Source: Daldinia sp. FL1419
Taxonomy: Eukaryota > Ascomycota > Sordariomycetes > Xylariales > Hypoxylaceae
Length of the DNA: 64,000 nt
Assembly: GCA_025201765.1 (NCBI GenBank)
Contig: MU623344.1
Coordinates: 434,001-498,000, forward strand
Direction: 5' to 3'
Both the position numbers and the translations under genes were made by a program. Shown here in pieces: positions 1 to 12,483 of the stretch. Numbering within the stretch: position 1 is the stretch's first letter; each line of letters starts with the position of its first letter. The notes under the pieces were generated by a model that had not been told where the DNA came from, ran no database searches, and worked only from the letters and a program-made list of their open reading frames with translations.

Positions 1-939
1 TGTTTGTCGATCGCTCTTCATTAGACGAGCGATGATACTGCTGCCACAGCAGGTAACGATCATCTCAGGAACTAAATAAGATGGCAAAAGTGTATAACTT
101 CTGCATCTTCCGAACAAAACTTTCTAGTCTCTTGGATTCGTAAACCTGCCAACTGCAGTTATCGCGTCGACTACGCATCAAGGTTCCCTCATAAATAGGC
201 AAAATGCAACCTGGGGTAATATAGGATAAAGATTGTTAAGCAACGTTCCCGCGTCTGATTGGAACGTGGGGAAATGCTCCGGCTCGATCTGGGCGTCTGG
301 GTTGGTGGCTTTATAGGTAAATGTTACGCCGCCGACATGATCGACAGCCCACCAAACTCGCTATTGGGTCGTTACTGTGACCTCGAGAAACACATGGGAG
401 AGGCTATAAACTCGGAAGCCACCCAAAGGGCGGTCCAGATTCGAAAAATAAGAAAAATTGTCCTGTCGATCATTCCAGAAGACGAGAAATAGAGTTGCGA
501 GCAGTATGATGCAGCTTAACCGAACCAACTGCACTTGAGACATGGGGGTTCGAGAACAAAGTTGGGTGTGGTATACCACCACATTGCCAATTGAGAATAA
601 TTACATCGTAGAGATAAGGGACAACTCGTGAGACAATGGCTTCATCGAGACCTTTGGTATCATGGAAAAGGGTAGGTTATGCGACATTACCTGGCTGCAA
701 CTTTATCAATATAGAAATAAACGCCATCCATGCAAAGTCACCATGCTCTATCGACGCAGACCGGCTCTGAGAACCTCGTCGAGCTCGCGGCCCGTAACAT
801 TAAAACATTCGATATTGCTAAGGGGTGGTACGTAAACCAAACCGGCGTAGGTAATCAGATCAATCGTTCCTATTTTATTGGCCGCAAGACCTGTCATGTA
901 CTCTGGGCTACTAATGCCACGCAGTCAAACCATGGGCCT
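1..939. other. Left-edge intergenic region
   Basis: No coding region can be supported here. The short open frames (under about 85 codons) have no recognisable motif and no coherent splice structure. The stretch lies downstream (3') of the minus-strand PFF1 gene and should hold its 3' untranslated region and terminator, but no discrete signal stands out. Confidence 0.5.
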
Positions 940-3900
940 TCATACCTTGAATGCTTTCCTTCCTTCGCAAAGACCTGAAGTTAACTTTGTGAGAGCCACC
1001 CACGTAGGAGAAAACTTAAGTCCCTCATCGTAGGCAGGTATTGTACCGGGGGTATTTACATCGTCCCAGCTGCAGAGGATACTACCGTCGATTCCGGTGC
1101 TTGCAGTCGAGTCGGCTTCCCATTGAACATCAACCTTCCATGGCGTAGACCAATCCCGGCGATAAAGCTTGATTTTGGTTAAACCCGCCTCCGGTATAGC
1201 ACCGAAACGTTCGTGTGGTTGATTGCCGTTGACCGTAAACGAGGAAATGGGCTTATCGAACGTAATCGCGCATGATCTACTGTCTTTCGCATCGATTTCA
1301 AATCTAGCCTTTTTCTCGCCCTTGGTGTGCGTGACGTTGAACTCGAACCAGCTGCTAAAGCTCTTCTGTGGCAGGATTCCATCGGGTGGTGTCTTGACCA
1401 CGTTAGGCGGGACATCGGAACCATCATAAGAGCAGGTGACTAAGCCGCTACGTAGACTCCCTTGAGAGGTGCACTCAACTTCTTTGCCGGCGGCGGATGG
1501 TAATTCAGCTATCGTCTGTTGGACGTATTCTTGTAGGCCGGCATAATGGACTTTCGTTAACCCGGTGTCGAGGTCTACAGTCTGTTGGAAATAAATTTTG
1601 TATCTGTTACTTTCGGAAAAAGGGGGAGCCGCTAGGTTATATACCAATGTAGCAACGAATACTGCCAAGAGCGTCATAGGGATGTGGTGGGTAATTCGGT
1701 GAGTGAATGGAGTAATGGGTAGTAATAAAAAGATACTGAAGAATGCTGTCATAAGGTACGGAACCAAGACGCTTGATCCGTCAGCACCTGTTTGGGAAAC
1801 AGAGGCCACCAATGTCAATCCATGCTGTCCGATGAGAATAATCAAGAACGGTCCTAGGATGAGGAATTGGAGGATCCAAAGCGAACTTGGGAGACTTGCT
1901 GACCATTGCTGTTCATACTCGTATGGTTGATTCTTGTCGTTCTCGGTCGCCCTTGCTTTATTAATCAAGGCAGATATTGAACGACGGTAAGTGGTGGCGA
2001 ATGTCGTCCGACGCGTACCGGCAGGAGTACCACCGACAAGGGGTGTTGTCTCAGTTGCTGGAGACTGTAGACCGACTTCCTCATCCTCGTTGTCATTAGC
2101 ATCAAGCTCATCCCGGCTTGGAGAAATTAAAGAGTCGGCATGTGGGACGTTGATAAGATGGTCTCTAATTTCATGGTCGTCATGCACTCGCTGCGCGAAC
2201 GACGCCTTGGTAGGTAGCGCAAAGAATTCGCAAAGCCCAATAAAAGAGGCAAGGAACACAGCGGAATGGAAAAAGACGAAGACGTATCCAGCCGCGATTC
2301 TAAAGCGATCTTCAAAAACGGTATTCGCAACCAAAATAATCCATGTGATATGGAATAACCAGAAGATGGAGTAATTTCGATGAAGAGCACTGGGGCGAGC
2401 GAAATTTGCTCCTGCCATAATGGTCCAGAAGGAGAAGTAGAAAAGCGAAACCATCATAGCCCAACTGTGAATTATGTTAGCACCTTCTTTGGACAATGGC
2501 TATTCGGACTTACACAGTGTATTCGCTGCTATATATGATCATCGGATTAATCTTTGTGATCAAGTACGCGGAACCAACGACTAAAGCCCCAGAAACAGCC
2601 AAAGCAAAAGGAAATCTGAATAAGCCTTTTCGACCACCTAGCAGAACTGGATCAAGGTCAGATCCCTCATAGACGGATCGCCTTGCGGAGAAAAAATAGT
2701 ACTTGTCGTTATGCACTAGGACATATGTCAAGCCCCAGAGTATAAGAGGAGTGGCTATGAGTAACGTTAGAGACCACGCAAATAGAGTCCTCAACTCAAA
2801 AACGGCAAACGTCTGCCCGAATATATCGAACCAGACACCATCGTTTCCTCGGCCATTCCATGCTTTATTCCGATCACCATCGGGACGGTCTCCGATAAAG
2901 GTTTCACCGGTATCCCCAGAGAGACTCTGCATCGTGTGTAAGGAGCTGCTGAGCATATGCCAGAGACTGGCCCTCGATGCATGCTTGGCGTCGTCTTGAT
3001 TAGTGTGATACCTGGCACGAGGTCGGTAAAAGGCCATATCTAATCCGCGCAATCCGAAAATCCCGTCAAAAACGATATAGTCGGTGTTACTTTTTATAGC
3101 CCCCAGCCCAAACGCATCAGACGAGATTACAGTTCCGAACGGATTTTTTGTGCCCTTATAGGCATTCGTTACTTCGGCATCAGTTGTACGGAATAAGTTT
3201 GCTCGGCCACCGGCACCGGCACCTTCAAGATTTAAGAACGTGTGACAGAAGGGTAGAAGGGGGCTATTTATGAAGGCTTGAGCGCCCCATAACCCGTCCT
3301 CCTCATTATTGTTGAAAAGGGCAACGATGCCTCTCTGAGGGCGATTTTCTGGTCGGGAAAAGTAGTCAACTAGTGCTACCAGAGTGACACAGCCCATCCC
3401 GTCATCTGTAGCACCATATCCAGAGGAAACGCTGCTCCAGTGTTAGCTTCATATTACACTTACGAAGCATCTGACAAGACGTACGAATCGTAATGGGCAT
3501 TCATCAAGACACCTCCCTTCCCTATGACTTTGTCTGACGTTACAGTGCCATCCTCCCACCACGGACCTTGAGGATCATCCTTGCCTCGAATGTATACTAT
3601 AACATTTGTACCTTCGAAATAGGTGCCAGTGGAACTTGATGCTCCAAATACGATATTAGCTGTTGTAATATTTGAAACATCGTCTGCAAATACGACCATG
3701 CTCGAATCATTCGCATCATTTCGCTTTTTGATGTCATTTAATTCTAGCAAGAGCCAGTCGTGGATATCGTCATTCTGTCGGCTGTTGAACGGGTGGTAGT
3801 CGCGGGATAGCACGGTCAAGTCAAGCCAAGACTTGGTGAGATTGAGACCCGAGTAGAGAGTTGGATTGCTCGGAGGAGGTGGGACGGTTTCGTGGACGAC

Positions 3901-3990
3901 GAGTAACGGGACGAGTAGGGCGACGTAGGCGATCGTGGTCCAAAAAGTTACAGCGAATGGTTTGAAGGCGACCGGGTTCGATACGGCCAT
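940..3990 (-). CDS. PFF1: Vacuolar membrane M28 metalloprotease (Pff1 type)
   Basis: Multi-spanning vacuolar membrane peptidase with a lumenal M28 zinc-peptidase domain. Three exons: 3485-3990, 2514-3431 and 940-2464 (introns of 53 and 49 nt, both with a GCTAAC branch site), giving 982 aa, the usual family size. The N-terminus (residues 1-45) is the family-type FNP/WTT-like segment followed by one membrane helix. Splicing at GTACGT restores HYDS-VSSGYGATDDG, the zinc-binding H and D of M28 enzymes. NNNEEDGLWGA then supplies the acidic catalytic and metal residues, and FLNLEGAGAGG follows. A run of membrane helices and the family hallmark GANFARPSALHR come after that. The C-terminal lumenal domain ends in EGRKAFKV. 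A later donor (GTAAGT, intron of only 32 nt) would insert seven extra residues between HYDS and VSS and break the family match, so I prefer the 53-nt intron. Function is inferred from the family. Confidence 0.95.
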
Positions 3991-5039
3991 GATTGGCCAG
4001 AGCTGGCGAACCTGACCGGTTCACCTACGGAGTACGATGAGGCCAAAAGAATAAAGCTGCAGAAAACGTAAAATATACCTCCAGTACGTAGGCCAGTGAA
4101 GGGAATTAGATAAGCTCTAGGTGGGGATGATGGACATCCCAAGGGATGTAAGATGCAAGATGCAAGACACAAGAGAGGCACAGTACAAAAGATGAATGGT
4201 TTTAATTAGGTTGATGTATGCGAAGGTATATTTACGTTCATGTTTTTGGAAGGATTTGACTGTGATTGCAATTGTAAGTGTATGCCGGTAAACCGAATAT
4301 CACCGACACTGACGTATTCTGAATTATTCCATTTCAAATCGTAATTACCTGAAGAAGTTGTTCAATCTCGAACTCAAATGCATCAATGATCTTGAGGGTA
4401 GAAGCTTGTAGTGGAGACAGGAAAGGTTGGTACTGTAGAAGTTGCAGGTTACATCAACAGCGATTATCAGAGCGATTAGAGTGGATACATCTGGCCCAAG
4501 CTCCCAAAGACGCAACTGAGAAAAGTGGCGCAACCTATGTACTAAGTAACACAAGCTGCACATGTGATACCTATGAAACGCCCAGAACGCCTTACCCACA
4601 TTTGCATAAGTGAACCTGCAGGTACCTACACGGATTTGTACATGTATACCTAAGTGCATATGTATGCAAGAGGTCCTTAGGCATAAAAACTGGATATATT
4701 GCAGTCAACTCTGATGAGTTCGAAGCAGAGAAAAGATAAAAGACATCAAAGAATTCCTTGTTGCTGTCTACGGATTAGTCCTATAATACATGTGCTCAAC
4801 CATCCTCCTAGTGATAACTAGTATCACAAGTTCATATTCCTCAAACCTGTAAGAGGGAGCGAAAGGGCACGAGTCTGAAGGTATGCGTACGGAAAGGTTA
4901 GTACTTAAATCAGAAAACAACGCGTAATGATGGAATGGTTAGCAATGCAGAGCAACTTGAACTTAAGACGTTGCAGGGCTGCAAGGTCAAACGAGTTAGT
5001 ATCGATACGCCAATTTGTTCTGTATGCAGATTCCCACGC
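3991..5039. other. Intergenic region between PFF1 and BBP genes
   Basis: About 1 kb between the start of the PFF1 gene and the stop of the upstream BBP gene, both on the minus strand. It must carry the PFF1 promoter and the BBP 3' end. Open frames here are short and unsupported. I see no RNA gene or repeat. Confidence 0.5.
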
Positions 5040-7166
5040 TTAAGCACCAGGAGGAGGTGGCGGCGGTTGATCACCAGGAGGCGGCGGCGGAGCTTCACCG
5101 CTAGGCGGAGGAGGCGGGGGCACTGCTCCGTTGGAGTATTGCTGGATTAGAGCATTGATGTTTCCAGGTGGTAGTCCAGGCGGAGCACCAAGAGAGCCTC
5201 CTGGAGGAGCAAGACCGGGAGGAGGTCCCATACCAGGTGCTGCACCATACCCTGAATAACCAGGATAGGTGGGATATTGAGGCTGTCCAGCCGAGGCTTG
5301 ATGCCATGGTGCCGCTGCTCCGGGAGCTGAACCACCGTTGTAGTTTTGGCCTTGGCCACCATAATAATCACCCCCATGGTTGTCGCTGCTACGATGGCGG
5401 TCACGCCAAGGAGCAGAACCGCCACCTCCGCTTTCATTGTTTTGATCGTTGTTGCGAGAACGCCACGGGGCAGCAGCACCCGTCGGACCACGTTGCCAGG
5501 GCTTTGCATCTCCACCATTGTTGCCGTTGTTGTACGAGCCAGGGGCCGCTTCAATACGGGCGGGGGTTCCGCTTGAACCACCTCCAAGTTCTTGAAGGAA
5601 TTGCTGAAGAATAAGTTAGACATAATCCCGCTATTTATTTCGTAGGGAAAAACATACCTCATATTCACGGTCAACGGCATCTCCACCGCCGATGCGGCCA
5701 GCGGCGCGAGGAGGACCGTCGTTACGCCAACTGGCGCCCTTCTGTCTATCAGGACAGTCACGGGCCATGTGACCAGCATTACCACAGACACGACAAATGA
5801 TGTTGGCCGTAAAGTTCTGCTTCTCGGGACAATCGTACTTCCTATGGCCAATCTGACCACAGTTCTGACATGCCTGATTTTCATCATCACGTAGAGTACC
5901 GTTCAAAGTAGCCAGCTCTCGAAGTTGATTCCTCTTGAGCTCGTTTTGTCCTTCGGGAATTGACGCAGCCTTATACGATGTTAGCATACGGAAGAATTTA
6001 GGAAATTGAACCTCGAAGTACGTACGGTCTCGATAACGTTATGGATTAGCTTCTTCGCCTTATTGACCTTTTCTTCGGTATCTGCCATGATCAAACAATG
6101 GAGGTCTTCCTCCTGGTTACTAGCGTGGGCAGCATCAGATCGGCCTTTGCCTTCTTTGACGGAGCCTTTTCCGCGGATGGCAATCTTGGCACCTGATTCT
6201 GACTCCATCTTCTTCAATGTATTGCCACGAGGACCGATAAGTAAACCAACTTTAGTAAGAAAACCTATGTGTTAGTATTTGTAACAAGACGGTTAGAGCA
6301 AGAGTACGAGCTGGATGAGGCCAATATGTGGCAAGTCATCCATCGAGATACAACGGCATTCCTGGCGATATCCCGAACAAGAAGGGGCAAGAACATGGTT
6401 AGAAAGGTTAGAGGGTTAGCAATCTCACTGAAGTTAATCTCTGGATAGTCATTGACGGGTACGTAGACCTTCTCTTGGGTCTTGGTAGGGCGGCGGTAAT
6501 CCTGGGGTGGGTGATAGTTAGGAATGGTCTTCATGGCCTTCTCAACAAGCTTGTGTCTCTCATCTTCGAGACGCTTGCGGTAACGGTATTCTCTAGTGTT
6601 AACACGACGACCATGGTTGTCGTATTGAGGCGGGGGAGATGGAGATCTACGTAGAATGTTAGTTAGGATTGCGAGGATTGCGCTCGAGATAAATTCCTGG
6701 ATGACTCAGGGCTGAACATACCTATCGCCATCAGCAGGTACGACATCGTTGATACGTAGCTTCTGGCTGATCTCCTCGATTCTTAGATGCAGAGTATAGG
6801 CTTCTAGTTGTTCGCTAGTCATGTTGGCCACGATGGCAGTGGGGAGTCCCATGAGCCCAGCGGCTTTGTTCTCGGAAGCATCACCCCATCGATTTCGCTT
6901 CTTTCTGCGTCGGGGTCCATCGGTATCGGTTCCTTTTTCAAGTCATATTAGCTTTTCGATTTCAATACATCTTATATTGATATGAGCGCCTTACTCGGTT
7001 CGGGGCTACGACCTCGCTTTAGGTCGCGCTCTCCATTGGAAAGGCTGTAATTATCGCTTCCATTTTCGCGTTTCTCGGTCGCATCGTCTAATTCGCCTCC
7101 AAACCGTCGGCTCTTACCGAGAGGGATATTGTTGGATCCCGTAATCCCTTGATTTCTCCACGACAT
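5040..7166 (-). CDS. MSL5: Branchpoint-bridging protein (BBP / SF1 homologue)
   Basis: Nuclear splicing factor that recognises the intron branch-site sequence during early spliceosome assembly. Six exons: 6995-7166, 6722-6932, 6429-6646, 6026-6249, 5658-5969 and 5040-5603, together 566 aa. Order of elements: an N-terminal helix-hairpin region (KRNRWGDASENKAAGL followed by MTSEQLEAYTLHLRIEEI); a KH-QUA2 RNA-binding domain around residues 185-275 (KVYVPVNDYPEINFIG, then LLIGPRGNTLKKME); two CCHC zinc knuckles around residues 305-350 (CQNCGQIGHRKYDC and CRVCGNAGHMARDC); and a C-terminal tail rich in Gly, Asn and Pro that ends in polyproline runs. The 179-nt third intron is confirmed by restoring the conserved NFIGLLIG stretch. 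Acceptors of introns 1, 3 and 4 are AAG rather than CAG/TAG. The ATG at 7166 is chosen because it opens MSWRNQG, a family-like start. Confidence 0.96.
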
Positions 7167-7992
7167 ATTGAAAAAATCGCGTATTAAAAAGGAGGGGCAA
7201 CGTATGTGAAAGAAATAAGTTGAAGAATTAAAGATTTCGATGGCTGTTGAGTGGAATGTAGAATTATTTGGAGGCGACTTTTCCTTGGAGCCACACTTAT
7301 GTAAACATGTTTTACCTAGACTAAGGTGGGACAAGCACAGCGCTCGGGCCACAACGCGTGGGCCAAGAGGTAGGTACTAATAGTGAAATTTGTGCCTTTC
7401 CTGTCGTTTGTAATCCCGCCGTTGAGAGCATTTGTTGTTTAGATACAAACTCTAGTTAAGAGATACATAAATACATAACGGTCGTACTCTTCACAAAGAA
7501 CCTTTGTTGAGGTACATTAATGTAGGCTAACTATCTAGGTACACTACAGGATTTTTTTTGAAAAAACGAAAAAAAAAAAAAAAATAGTATCTATTCATCT
7601 CATGAATAAAAGAGACATCGTCAGTATCTGGGCATCTATTAGTAACAAAAGATACTTTTAGTGGAGTGACCTCGTCCGGCATGGGTCCGTTCTCAACCCC
7701 TTTTATCTAATAACTCTTAGGAGTTAGCACGTACATAGATAGCAATATATTCAACATTTTTTCTCGTCACGCGCCTGGCACTTGAATTCACCGATATACC
7801 TATTGGGGTGTTCTAATAGAACGGAGTGAGGATGGGATGGGTAAGATACATATTGGGGGTAATAAGATCATTCTTGTAACTAATAATTGTTATATCATAA
7901 TATCCTCAGCCCCAGAAAGTAAAGAAATTAATAAATCAAAGCATTCTTCCATTATGCTTCCCTATCGCTCACGGGAACGTTGAGGCAGTTCG
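7167..7992. other. Intergenic region, BBP promoter and GST 3' side
   Basis: Contains a homopolymer T/A tract at about 7551-7584 (eight T, then a nearly pure A run) and several TAGGTACxT-like motifs near 7537. No coding region is supported. The BBP promoter should lie just above 7166 and the GST 3' untranslated region just below 7992. Confidence 0.5.
7551..7584. repeat. Poly(T)/poly(A) homopolymer tract
   Basis: A run of T followed by a nearly uninterrupted run of A, visible directly. It is a typical intergenic low-complexity tract in fungi and a likely source of length polymorphism. Confidence 0.8.
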
Positions 7993-9030
7993 CTACTTGG
8001 CTTCTTCCTTCATGGACGACTGGACCCAGTCTCTCAACGGAGCAGCCTGCTTTTCCATATCTTCGTTGGAAAGCACCTGGTGTTTTTCATATATATGCGG
8101 GGACGGTACATGGCGACCCTTCTCAACACCCGGACGCTTCAGCATCCGCTCAACCCATTCCTGCAATACTGGGAACTCGCTCATATCGATTCCAGCCCAT
8201 TCTTTACGTATAACTGTTAGTTAAAATCTTGCATAACTCGGCGTAGGGCTACATACTAGCTGCTGCGACCCATCCCCAGCAAGAGATGTCCGCGCTCGTA
8301 CATCGGTCACCAACTAGGTAACCAGACGTCGAGGAATTTAGCTGCGTCTCCAGCGTTTGGTAGAGGCGACGAGTCTCGTTCTTGTATCGATTGATGCCGT
8401 ACTCAATCTTCTCCGGGGCATAGCCTATATACTAAGAGTAAGGTTGGAACGGCTCAGGGGTCAAGAGTCTAGTCACATACGGTTGAAATGGTTCAGCTGT
8501 CTATTTAAATGTGAGCTTTACCTGTCAACTGTTTTTGATCTCGATTTTACTTACCCTTGCATAGGTCCAAGGCCTCCCATTTGCCACATGAGCTAAGTTG
8601 GATGAGTAGTTGGCGCTTAAGGGTCATCCAGGTGTACATGACTTACCCAGCTATTCACTTCATAATATTCCCTCGACCCCTTTGGGTACGAGACCTTATG
8701 TTCCGTATCGTATCTGTCGGTCAAGTATTGCATGATGGAGCCACTTTCAAATACCCTAATGGGCTTGCCATCGGTAAAGGTATCTGTGAGTGCGGGAATG
8801 CGACCGTTGGGGTTAATCTTCAAGAACCATGGCTCCTTCTGGACGTTTGTGCTAATATCAATTCTAGTAACCTATTCGCTAGGTTAGTGAGATACTCTTA
8901 TCTACTAATCTGAAAGCCTCAAGGTAGAGTAATAGTTTCTCACCTTGTAAGGCAACCCTAGTTCCTCGAGCAGGATCGAAACCTTGACACCATTAGGTGT
9001 CTGAGCGGTATATAGATGAAGATCAGACAT
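7993..9030 (-). CDS. Glutathione S-transferase, Ure2-like
   Basis: Cytosolic glutathione transferase of the fungal Ure2-like class; such enzymes conjugate or reduce electrophiles and peroxides with glutathione. Six exons: 8944-9030, 8647-8871, 8555-8592, 8481-8500, 8257-8424 and 7993-8201, total 248 aa. The thioredoxin-fold half begins MSDLHLYTAQTPNGVKVS, followed by LLEELGLPYKV, KINPNGRIPALTD and FESGSIMQYLTDRYD. The all-helical half has GGLGPMQGQLNHFNRY and the class-typical SADISCWGWVAAAKW, and closes with RMLKRPGVEKGRHVP. All junctions keep frame and every intron is 54-72 nt. Exon 4 is only 20 nt. Specific substrate and physiological role cannot be read from the sequence. It stands alone, with no clustered biosynthetic genes. 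Confidence 0.93.
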
Positions 9031-11056
9031 TTTCTGCTGGAAATGTGTTGCAATTTGTCCAACTCTTAAGTTATTATCATCCGACCTAGTATGTAAATTA
9101 GAAATTAGAATAACGGAAACATGCGATGAATATTGGAGCAAACTAGGTTAGAATAATAGCAACATTTATATCAAGAAGCAGTAAAGTCAAAGTTGATTAA
9201 CAATCAAGGTCATAATGACATACAAGTAATACGAATATACTCCGGATTAATAAGATTTGACGGCAGTTATTCCCAGATTATTAAATCCTAATTCCCCTTA
9301 TATTCCTTCTAAGGAAATCATGAAATGGAAATAAATATCAACTCACCGTCGCTGTACCACTTCCCCGCTTTCTCGGAATCTAAGCTACAAACGGTTTGTA
9401 TGCTAACGACCCACATCGCACCAAGTCTCCTATCGGTTTATTAAAAAGTCGCCGGGGATGGCAATGTGCGACGGGACTTTCAGGGGTTACTTTTATGTAT
9501 CGTGTCGTACGGTAATAATACACTTGATCAGCCGTGCTTCGGAAGACACCATTAACGTCCGACCACAAACCCGGCCTTAAAACGCCGAAGCGAATCGGAC
9601 CAACACGGGATATTGGCAACAAGACGAATACCCTATTTATTCATAGCTCCACATCCGTATAGTTCTTATGCTAACCGTATAAATTAAAAGAGCCGCGAAT
9701 GGTCCATCCGTCTGAAATTTGCAAACTTTCCGGCTTAGCTAGATAAATACTATATAGGTACCTAAGTAAACCATTGGACGATTTGGCAACGTGCCTAGTA
9801 CATGTATGAATCCTCATTCCATCCTGTATTGTGCAAATCTGAGATAGTTTTTCTGCTTGTTTAAACCATAATGATTACCGTTTCTGAATGGATGAGATTT
9901 TAGGTAGCTTTCTTAAATAACGCATACAATCAACGTTTAGAGATAATCCATCTCCCAAGCGTAATAAGATACTCCCATATCATGCTACCTACCGTAATAA
10001 TTTACCTTTCTACCTCTATAGTTAAGCGATTAGATGACTTCAGCGTAGTAAAGCATCCTTTAGGTATATCAGACATATACAAGGATCTCAAGGATGGGAA
10101 AGGGGGGAAAGGGGGGACTGTTGAGCGGGAAAACGTGTTGAAATGTAACTTATAGACTGAATTTTACTATCTTGGCCTGAAATACTGGAAAGCTAAAGAA
10201 ATATGTAATTCCCTATTTTGAAAATTCCATGGGAGAATTTACTTCGAAAATAATCAACCAAAAAAAATACACACGCAGCGTTGATTGTCGTAGCGGCGGG
10301 ATCCCTGACGCCCGACTCTTCCAGTCATCGTTAAGAAAGGGGTACAATTATTTTGCCATTTTTCGTGGGAAGCCTATAGCTTAGGTATACGAATAAATGC
10401 AATAAATAGTATTTATTAAAATAAATTCAATACATTTACGTTATCGATGAGTTAGTTCACTATTCTTTTTTAAGGACCCTCAGGTCACTAAGTGAGAGAC
10501 AAATTATTGTATCGCGTACGATATCGACAGGAGCGTATCTGTTAAACGCTGTTGGACTCGATGTTTTCTCCGCCGAGTAATTAAAGTAGTACGAGTACCT
10601 AGGTAGATAACGAATTAGACTATCTCGTCAGTGATGCGGAATGCCTGGCCTATATACATCAGGCCAGGTACTTCGTACTATACCTGACAGTAGTCCCCTG
10701 ACCACATATTTCAGCATTATCGACTTAGCTAGCTAAAGCTACGATAAACGCTAGGTCAGGCGGGTAGTTTCGCAGAAGTTTGTATGTGCGGTGCACTGTC
10801 TTCAGAAATAAAAATTGCCTTTACAGCTGGCTAAGTATCTGCCTGGTGCGTAAATGGAAACAACATCGACGATGAACCTCCTGGCGCACTTGACCCCACC
10901 TTTAGTAGCTTCTGGTTCTGTAGTAACTTGGACCAAGTATTCTTTTATTTATTTCAAGTTGTTTCCATTTAATCAGACTCTGTCTCTCCATTATTATTTT
11001 TTCCTCTGGAGTTGCACCGGCTAATACATAACAATTTCCTCAAGTCGGATGCGGCT
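9031..11056. other. Two-kilobase intergenic region between divergent genes
   Basis: Lies between the starts of the minus-strand GST gene and the plus-strand GTPase gene, so it holds two divergent promoters. It is moderately AT-rich, with a G-run near 10100-10120 and TAGGTACCTA-type motifs near 9755 and 10600. I see no credible coding exon, tRNA or transposon boundary. Confidence 0.5.
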
Positions 11057-12483
11057 ATGGAAGCTCCTCGCAAGTCTCAACAATTCCTCATACCTATCGC
11101 TAAGAGCTTCTCCTTTGCCATCCCAGATAAGTGGAAGGCCAATCCTTCTATCGTTCGCTGGATCGATAACATTCCTGGCCCTGCCAAACGAGAGGAACGG
11201 TTGACGCCCGCGCGCATTCAAACTCCCAAGCGCGCCTTGGTAAGTAAACATCTGACCCGGGTTTCGACAACCTTATTTGTTTACATGAATTAGGAAACTC
11301 CCGACATGGACGGAAGCCGTAAAAACGATAACCATCAAGCCAAGCGAGCTAAGATGACTTCCTCCCTAAGCCTCAGGCCCACTCGTAATAGACGTGGAAG
11401 CTTTGCCACCTATAGCCGCGGTATTCTTCGACAAGCCTCCTCCGCCGTCCGTCGAGTTGTGAGTTTCGACAGACAACAGGAAACCTTCGAGGGTTCTACG
11501 GCTCGCGGATCGCCCTCCCTGCCTGGATCTCCCGCTACTATTGTCGATCGTCCTCGCATGAGATTTGTCTTTGTTGGAGATTCGGGCTGCGGGAAATCAA
11601 GCTTGTTGCTGTAAGCTACCTACATATAACTTTTCGTTGTTGATGTTACTCCATGTTGTCGACACGTACTAATGAATTCTAACTACAGTCGTTACTATCG
11701 CGATACATTCAATTCAGTAAGTCATACTTACTTGAACTCCTGAAGTGTGTTATGCACAGGAATTATCACCTGCTCACATCATACAGACCCATATCAAGAC
11801 TCATTACGAGTTGTTCACCAAGGTTACCACAGTGGAAGGGCAGGAAGTGGAACTCGAGCTTTGGGACACCTCTGGCGATATTACCCTTCACCAGCTTGAA
11901 CTCCTCTCCTATCTTGCATGGGATGCTGTATTCCTTTGCTTTGGCATGGACGACGTCGAGCGTTTCATGACCGTCCAGAGACAAGTAAGCAGCATCAACT
12001 ATCTCCGTTGTATACTCGATATATGATACCTTAACTGATACAAACCAATCAATTATAGTGGATGGATGAAATCAACAAGCACTGTGGCGACATCCCCTTC
12101 ATCTTGCTCGGCCTCAAGAAGGATAAGCTCACTGGCGCTAACAAGAAGCCCCCTTTCCACCCGATCTTGAGCGACCCGGTCTCTGTTACCAAGGTGAGAA
12201 CAGTTCCAACGGATTTTTCTATTCGCCTAACGCTCATTCTGCGTATCCGACCCATGTTATACTAACACGTAATATCTAGGACTCCTCTGGAGCGCTAATC
12301 ACCCGTGGAATCAAGTACATGACGTGTTCAGCAAAGACTGGCGAAAACGTGAGTCGCGTTTTCGAGCAAGTCGTTCGGATGGTGAACTACGAGCGAGAGG
12401 AACAAGAGGGACTTACCCGGCTCCGCGAGAAGTACGGAGAACCCGAGCCCGAGGATTTGGGCCGGAAAACGTGCTTTAAGTGA
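11057..12483 (+). CDS. Atypical Rho-like small GTPase with long N-terminal extension
   Basis: Six exons: 11057-11239, 11294-11610, 11689-11716, 11787-11984, 12059-12193 and 12280-12483, total 354 aa. Residues 1-148 are a basic, Ser/Arg-rich extension without a recognised domain. The G domain follows: P-loop GDSGCGKS (residues 156-163), a switch-I segment with THYELF where Rho proteins have TVFENY, and VELELWDTSGD (DTSGD at 203-207) where Rho has VELALWDTAGQ. A Rho-like core LSYLAWDAVFLCF follows, then LKKD in place of NKxD, and CSAKT as G5. The protein ends KTCFK, so no CaaX prenylation box is seen. The Gln of switch II that helps GTP hydrolysis is replaced by Asp. Membership of the Rho/Ras superfamily is clear. 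The subfamily (Rho2/Rho4-like or a divergent group) and function are not. Upstream in-frame codons lack an ATG, which fixes the start. Confidence 0.85.

Noticed and set aside
3432..3463. A 32-nt intron in PFF1 using the GTAAGT donor
   Set aside because: Frame is kept, but it would insert seven residues between HYDS and VSS of the M28 zinc site; the GTACGT donor gives a normal 53-nt intron and the family sequence.
5147..5890. 247-codon frame over the BBP C-terminal exon
   Set aside because: Runs across a BBP intron in the wrong frame and shows no motif, while the BBP reading has zinc knuckles and polyproline.
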